Assembly (NCBI GenBank): GCA_016291895.1
Contig: JAEEZO010000048.1
Span: 1 to 8,580 of the forward strand
From: Caryophanales bacterium
GTDB taxonomy: Bacteria > Bacillota_I > Bacilli_A > RF39 > UBA660
DNA: 8,580 nucleotides
Reading direction: 5' to 3'
Shown here: positions 5,153-8,580 of the stretch, piece by piece
How positions within the stretch are numbered: position 1 is the first letter of the stretch
How the letters are laid out: every line of letters starts with the position of its first letter
Position numbers and translations under genes: made by a program
Notes under the pieces: generated by a model
The model's input: the letters and a program-made list of their open reading frames with translations, nothing else
Database searches by the model: none
Told to the model about the DNA's origin: nothing

Positions 5153-8100
5153 ATGCTAGAAATAAAAAAGATTACCAAAGTATATGATACCGGTGGTTTT
5201 AAACAAAAAGCATTAGATGGTGTAAGCGTAAATTTTCGTGAATCTGAGTTTGCTGCAATCCTTGGTCCCTCTGGAAGTGGAAAGACAACTTTTTTAAATA
5301 TTATTGGTGGATTAGACCATTACACAAGTGGTGATTTAAGAATCAATGAAGTTAGTACTAAAGATTATAAAGATCGAGATTGGGATAGTTATCGTAATCA
5401 TCGTATTGGTTTTGTATTCCAAAGTTATAACTTAATTAGTCATCAAAGTATATTAACAAATGTAAGACTAGCTTTAACTCTATCAGGTATTTCTAAAAGT
5501 GAAGGTGAAGAAAGAGCTAGGAAAGCTCTTATTGATGTAGGTCTTGAAGATCATCTTCATAAACGTCCTAATCAATTATCTGGTGGTCAAATGCAAAGAG
5601 TTGCCATTGCTCGTGCTCTTGTTAATGATCCAGATATCTTACTTGCTGATGAACCAACAGGTGCCTTAGATTCTGAAACTAGTGTTCAGATTATGAAAAT
5701 ATTAAAGAAGATAGCTAAAAGAAAATTAGTTATTATGGTTACTCATAATCCTGAACTTGCTAATGAATATGCTAATCGTATTATTACTTTAAAAGATGGT
5801 AAGATTACAAGTGACTCTAATCCATATGATGGAAAAGTTGATACAAAAGAACAGTATGAAATAGAAAAGAAAAAAAGTAAGAAGACTAATATGTCTTTCT
5901 TAACCGCTCTTGCTTTATCATTTAATAACTTAATGACCAAAAAAGGAAGAACAATTCTTGTTGCTTTTGCTGGAAGTATTGGTATTATTGGTATTGCGTT
6001 AATTATGGCGGTATCGAATGGTTTCCAAAATTATGTTGATTCGATTCAAGAAGATGCTTTAACATCATACCCCTTAATGGTTATGGAAGAGTCAACAGAC
6101 ATCACAGGAATTCTTCTATCAATGCAAGCTGCAAGAGATGCTGAAAAACCAGAAGGTAAAGTTGTTGAACAACCTCTTGTATCATCAATGCTTGTTAATG
6201 TAAAAGCTAATGATTTAAAAAGTTTGAAAAGATATTTAGAAGCTAATTATTCTAAAGTAAAGAATGATTTATCAACTGTTGATTATAATTATAATGTTGA
6301 TCCAATTATTTATGCAATTGATGCAACAAATACTATTGCTAAATTAAATCCAAGTAACCTGTTTACATCGACATTTGGTTCTAACTCTTTAATGAGTAGT
6401 TATTCTTCTTATACTTCAGTTTATTCACAGATGATGAGTAATCGAGAGGTAATCGATTCACAATATGATGTTATCGCTGGTCGTATGCCAGAAAAGTATG
6501 ATGAATTAATTATTGTTTTATCTAATCCAAATACGATACCAGACTTAATTGTTTATTCATTAGGTCTTCGTGATACATCAGAGTTATCCGAAATGGTTAC
6601 AAAGATTATGAGTGGCGAGTCAGCAAATATTCATCATGATCCATTAGAATTTACTTATGATGATTTATTAAATATTAAATTGAAACTTGTTATGCCAACC
6701 GATCTTTATAAATATAATAGTAAATATGAAGTTTATGAAGATATGAGTGATGATAAAGAATATATTAAAGATATTTTTAATAATAAAGCCATTGAATTAA
6801 AAATTGTTGGTATTGTAACGCCAAAAGAAGGAGTTACAACAATGTCTTTACAAAGAGGTATTAATTATACTCCAGAACTAATTAAATATATTATTGATTA
6901 TTCTAGTAAGTCAGAACTTGTTAGAAAACAATTAGATAATAAAGATATTGATGTATTCTCTAATAAAAGATTTGATAGTGATGAAAATGAATTTAATTTT
7001 GAATTTAGTGATTTTGTATCTGTAGATAAAGATAAATTATCTAAAGCTTTTAATGTTAATATTAGTGAAGAAGATATTATGAAAGAAGTAACAGCTTCTA
7101 TGAATGATATCAATAGTTCAATTACAACAGATACAACTGATGCGATGAAAGACTTGAATGATGGTTTTTATAAATTATTACCAGATCTTGTTGATAATAT
7201 GGGAGAAACAATTAGTGAAAAAGAATTAGATGAATTAATTAATAAAACTTTATCAAGTGATAAAGCTAAAGAAATATTTGCTAACTTAGAAAAGAAATAT
7301 ATCTTACCAGCAGATACATATAAATTAACTTATCAAGGTGTCTTTAAAACAATGTTAGATACATATATTAAGTACTATAATCAAACTGATCCATCTTTAT
7401 CGACGGAAGACAATATGGTTGCTCGTGTTGATAAAGACATGTATAAAAAATTAGTTGAAGAAGTACCAGAAATTCCTCTTACATTTGTTTTCCAAAAAAC
7501 AGCAAGTTTAATGGTTGAAACTGTAATGAGAAGAAATATTTTAACGAAAGTATCTACAATGACTCAAAATCTTATGAAGAGTTTAGGTAGTGCCTTTAAT
7601 GTTGATCCTAATAAGATTACTAGTGCCTTTAAACTTAACTTTACAGAAGATGAACTTGCTCGTGTTGTAACTGCAATGATGAGTAGAGAAAAGAAGACTT
7701 TAAAAAATAATTTAGTTAAATTAGGTTATCAAGATTTAGATGCTCCTAGTTATATATCATTCTATTTTAATAGTTTTGATGGTAAGGAACACTTTTTAAG
7801 TTTCTTAGATTCTTACAATAAAGAAATGGAAGACTCTGGGTATGAAGAAAAAGTTATAAGATACTCTGATACTACTGGTATTTTAATGGATACCGTTAAA
7901 ACAATTGTTGATGCTGTAAGTTATGTTTTAATAGCCTTTGTATCAATAAGTTTAGTTGTATCAAGTATTATGATTGGTATTATTACTTATATTTCTGTTT
8001 ATGAAAGAACTAAAGAAATTGGTATTTTACGTGCTATTGGTGCAAGTAAAAGAAATATTGCATCTATCTTTAATGCCGAAACCTTTATTGTTGGTTTCTT

Positions 8101-8320
8101 ATCAGGATTATTTGGTATAGGTATAACATATACTTTAATTCCAATTATTAATGCCGTATTAAGACATTATACAGGTGCTGTTAAAATATCAGCAGCCTTA
8201 CCAATATCAAGTGCAATTAAGTTAATTATTTTAAGTATTATTCTTACTTTAATAGGTGGATTAATCCCTGCAAGAGCAGCATCTAAGAAAGATCCTGTTG
8301 AAGCTTTAAGAAGTGAATAA
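5153..8320 (+). CDS. Fused ABC transporter ATPase/FtsX-type permease with a very large ectodomain (MacB-like layout)
   Basis: A 1055-residue protein combining ATPase and permease. The ATPase (about 1-225, LolD/MacB type) has Walker A GPSGSGKT (38-45), Q-loop Q90, signature LSGGQ (142-146), Walker B ILLADE (162-167), D-loop ALD (171-173) and H-loop H198, all intact. After a lysine-rich linker (about 228-246), TM1 is about 268-288, an extracellular part spans about 290-915, and TM2 (about 919-946), TM3 (about 975-1000) and TM4 (about 1021-1041) form the FtsX domain, with the coupling-helix motif ERTKEIGILRAIGAS (951-965) and the C-terminal RAASKKDPVEALRSE. Family members with this four-helix layout act as mechanotransducers or exporters of peptides, antibiotics or lipids. 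The substrate is unknown. In a monoderm cell there is no TolC-type partner, so a role at the membrane surface or wall is more likely. The ectodomain carries internal repeats (see repeat entries). Confidence 0.92.
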   Translation: MLEIKKITKVYDTGGFKQKALDGVSVNFRESEFAAILGPSGSGKTTFLNIIGGLDHYTSGDLRINEVSTKDYKDRDWDSYRNHRIGFVFQSYNLISHQSILTNVRLALTLSGISKSEGEERARKALIDVGLEDHLHKRPNQLSGGQMQRVAIARALVNDPDILLADEPTGALDSETSVQIMKILKKIAKRKLVIMVTHNPELANEYANRIITLKDGKITSDSNPYDGKVDTKEQYEIEKKKSKKTNMSFLTALALSFNNLMTKKGRTILVAFAGSIGIIGIALIMAVSNGFQNYVDSIQEDALTSYPLMVMEESTDITGILLSMQAARDAEKPEGKVVEQPLVSSMLVNVKANDLKSLKRYLEANYSKVKNDLSTVDYNYNVDPIIYAIDATNTIAKLNPSNLFTSTFGSNSLMSSYSSYTSVYSQMMSNREVIDSQYDVIAGRMPEKYDELIIVLSNPNTIPDLIVYSLGLRDTSELSEMVTKIMSGESANIHHDPLEFTYDDLLNIKLKLVMPTDLYKYNSKYEVYEDMSDDKEYIKDIFNNKAIELKIVGIVTPKEGVTTMSLQRGINYTPELIKYIIDYSSKSELVRKQLDNKDIDVFSNKRFDSDENEFNFEFSDFVSVDKDKLSKAFNVNISEEDIMKEVTASMNDINSSITTDTTDAMKDLNDGFYKLLPDLVDNMGETISEKELDELINKTLSSDKAKEIFANLEKKYILPADTYKLTYQGVFKTMLDTYIKYYNQTDPSLSTEDNMVARVDKDMYKKLVEEVPEIPLTFVFQKTASLMVETVMRRNILTKVSTMTQNLMKSLGSAFNVDPNKITSAFKLNFTEDELARVVTAMMSREKKTLKNNLVKLGYQDLDAPSYISFYFNSFDGKEHFLSFLDSYNKEMEDSGYEEKVIRYSDTTGILMDTVKTIVDAVSYVLIAFVSISLVVSSIMIGIITYISVYERTKEIGILRAIGASKRNIASIFNAETFIVGFLSGLFGIGITYTLIPIINAVLRHYTGAVKISAALPISSAIKLIILSIILTLIGGLIPARAASKKDPVEALRSE
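7025..7684 (+). repeat. Diverged internal repeat in the transporter ectodomain
   Basis: Residues 625-651 (bases 7025-7105, starting DKDKLSKAFNVNISEED) align without gaps to residues 818-844 (bases 7604-7684, starting DPNKITSAFKLNFTEDE). Ten of 27 positions are identical and about ten more are conservative (L/I, S/T, E/D, K/R). The pattern is D..K[LI]..AF.[LV]N.[ST]E[ED][DE][IL]...V.TA.M. This suggests that two related subdomains about 193 residues apart arose by duplication. Confidence 0.6.
7588..7632 (+). repeat. Short direct repeat marking an 11-codon tandem unit in the ectodomain
   Basis: TAGTGCCTTTAA occurs at 7588-7599 and again at 7621-7632, exactly 33 bp (11 codons) apart and in frame. 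It encodes SAFNVDPNKIT followed by SAFKLNFTEDE. The SAF/KAF motif also occurs at residues 631-633, giving three hxxAFxhN-type units in this part of the protein. Confidence 0.6.
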
Positions 8321-8342
8321 AAGATTACTCGTTAATCTTTTT
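8319..8342 (+). terminator. Weak intrinsic terminator or attenuator after the ABC transporter gene
   Basis: AAAAGATTA (8319-8327) pairs perfectly with TAATCTTTT (8333-8341) around the loop CTCGT, with only five Ts (8338-8342) before a C. The stem begins inside the stop codon. The short AT-rich stem and broken U-tract suggest partial termination, so some transcript may continue into the next gene. Confidence 0.55.
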
Positions 8343-8355
8343 TCTATAGGAGGTT

Positions 8356-8580
8356 TATGAAAAATATATTAATATGTGGAAGTCCTCGTGTAGGAAAAAC
8401 CATTCTTGCTAAAAAGATAAGTAAAAGATTAGGATATATTTATATAAGTTTAGATAATATCTTTGAATCAATAGAAGAACTTTCTTGTTGGCCATATCCT
8501 AAATATCATGATGCAAGTATTATTTCCAAAGAATTATCTAGTTTTGTTATTAATTTTATTAATCATTTAGATAAAGAACA
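8356..8580 (+). pseudogene. P-loop (Walker A) nucleotide-binding protein, frameshifted after codon 15 and cut by the window end
   Basis: An AGGAGG site (8347-8352) precedes ATG 8356. The frame reads MKNILICGSPRVGKTHSC and stops at TAA 8410. GSPRVGKT is a Walker A motif of the small-kinase/adenylate-kinase-like type. From 8402 a frame shifted by +1 continues as ILAKKISKRLGYIYISLDN, then FESIEELSCWPYPKYHD, to the window end without a stop. This is the expected continuation (GKT-x-LAKKI...LGY..ISLD) of such a kinase. Removing one base in the A5C3 run at 8394-8401 would restore one continuous frame. Within the window the gene is therefore broken, by a real mutation, a sequencing or assembly indel, or (less likely) programmed frameshifting. 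The second frame has no usable start of its own, as a TAG lies at 8390. If intact it would be a cytoplasmic P-loop NTPase or kinase; the substrate is unknown. Confidence 0.75.

Noticed and set aside
4777..5178. Minus-strand open frame of 133 codons
   Set aside because: It lies antisense over the DUF4186 gene, the terminator and the ABC gene start; DUF4186 is a recognised family, so this is its shadow.
5743..5940. Minus-strand open frame of 65 codons inside the ABC gene
   Set aside because: Opposite a conserved ATPase-permease coding region; no independent support.
6898..7113. Minus-strand open frame of 71 codons inside the ABC ectodomain
   Set aside because: Low-complexity Ser/Leu-rich translation, typical of the antisense of AT-rich coding DNA.
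8394..8401. Programmed ribosomal frameshift site in the A5C3 run
   Set aside because: The shift needed is +1, the run does not form a standard -1 slippery heptamer, and I see no stimulator (no internal Shine-Dalgarno, no evident hairpin). An indel is simpler, though not excluded.
1..8580. Mycoplasma-type genetic code (TGA = Trp)
   Set aside because: All tryptophans in the genes are TGG, and TGA is used as a stop in rimM and the transglutaminase-like gene, both overlapping the next start as ATGA.
1..8580. CRISPR array, tRNA, rRNA, insertion sequence or phage genes
   Set aside because: No regularly spaced direct repeats, no tRNA-like cloverleaf, no transposase or integrase motifs and no terminal inverted repeats were seen on either strand.

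Overview
The window is a very AT-rich, densely packed bacterial chromosome segment. Tryptophan is encoded by TGG and TGA is used as a stop (rimM, and the gene ending at 4721), so this is the standard bacterial code and not the Mycoplasma code. Strong Shine-Dalgarno sites, extended -10 promoters, a Gram-positive-type short SecG and the protein families present suggest an uncultured low-GC member of the Bacillota (Bacilli / Erysipelotrichia / RF39-like or Acholeplasma-like). No rRNA or taxonomic marker is present that would settle this.

Layout. (1) 1-2325, plus strand: a translation-maintenance operon holding a 5'-truncated TrmH/SpoU-family RNA methyltransferase, rimM, trmD (4-bp overlap) and an unrecognised acidic/helical protein that overlaps trmD by 17 bp. 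The usual partners rpsP and rplS are absent. (2) 2329-2624: secG with its own promoter and a symmetrical terminator that also serves the convergent gene. (3) 2632-4142, minus strand: a membrane-anchored C39-like cysteine peptidase and a metallo-beta-lactamase-fold hydrolase, each with its own promoter. (4) 4164-4181: a near-palindromic pair of back-to-back extended -10 promoters driving the hydrolase leftward and, rightward, a two-gene operon (transglutaminase-like protein plus DUF4186 protein, 4-bp overlap). (5) 5119-8320: a 1055-residue fused ABC transporter with an N-terminal ATPase, four predicted membrane segments and a roughly 625-residue extracellular domain carrying internal repeats. 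(6) 8356-8580: the start of a P-loop nucleotide-binding protein whose reading frame is broken by one extra base immediately after the Walker A motif, with the gene running off the window.

The left part is housekeeping (ribosome maturation, tRNA/rRNA modification, Sec export). The right part is accessory or envelope-related. I found no phage, transposon, CRISPR array, tRNA or rRNA. The most interesting items are the symmetric bidirectional promoter, the neighbouring hydrolase / transglutaminase-like / DUF4186 gene group, the repeats in the transporter ectodomain, and the frameshift in the last gene. No gap between genes exceeds 100 bp, so no long gene-free stretch is present.
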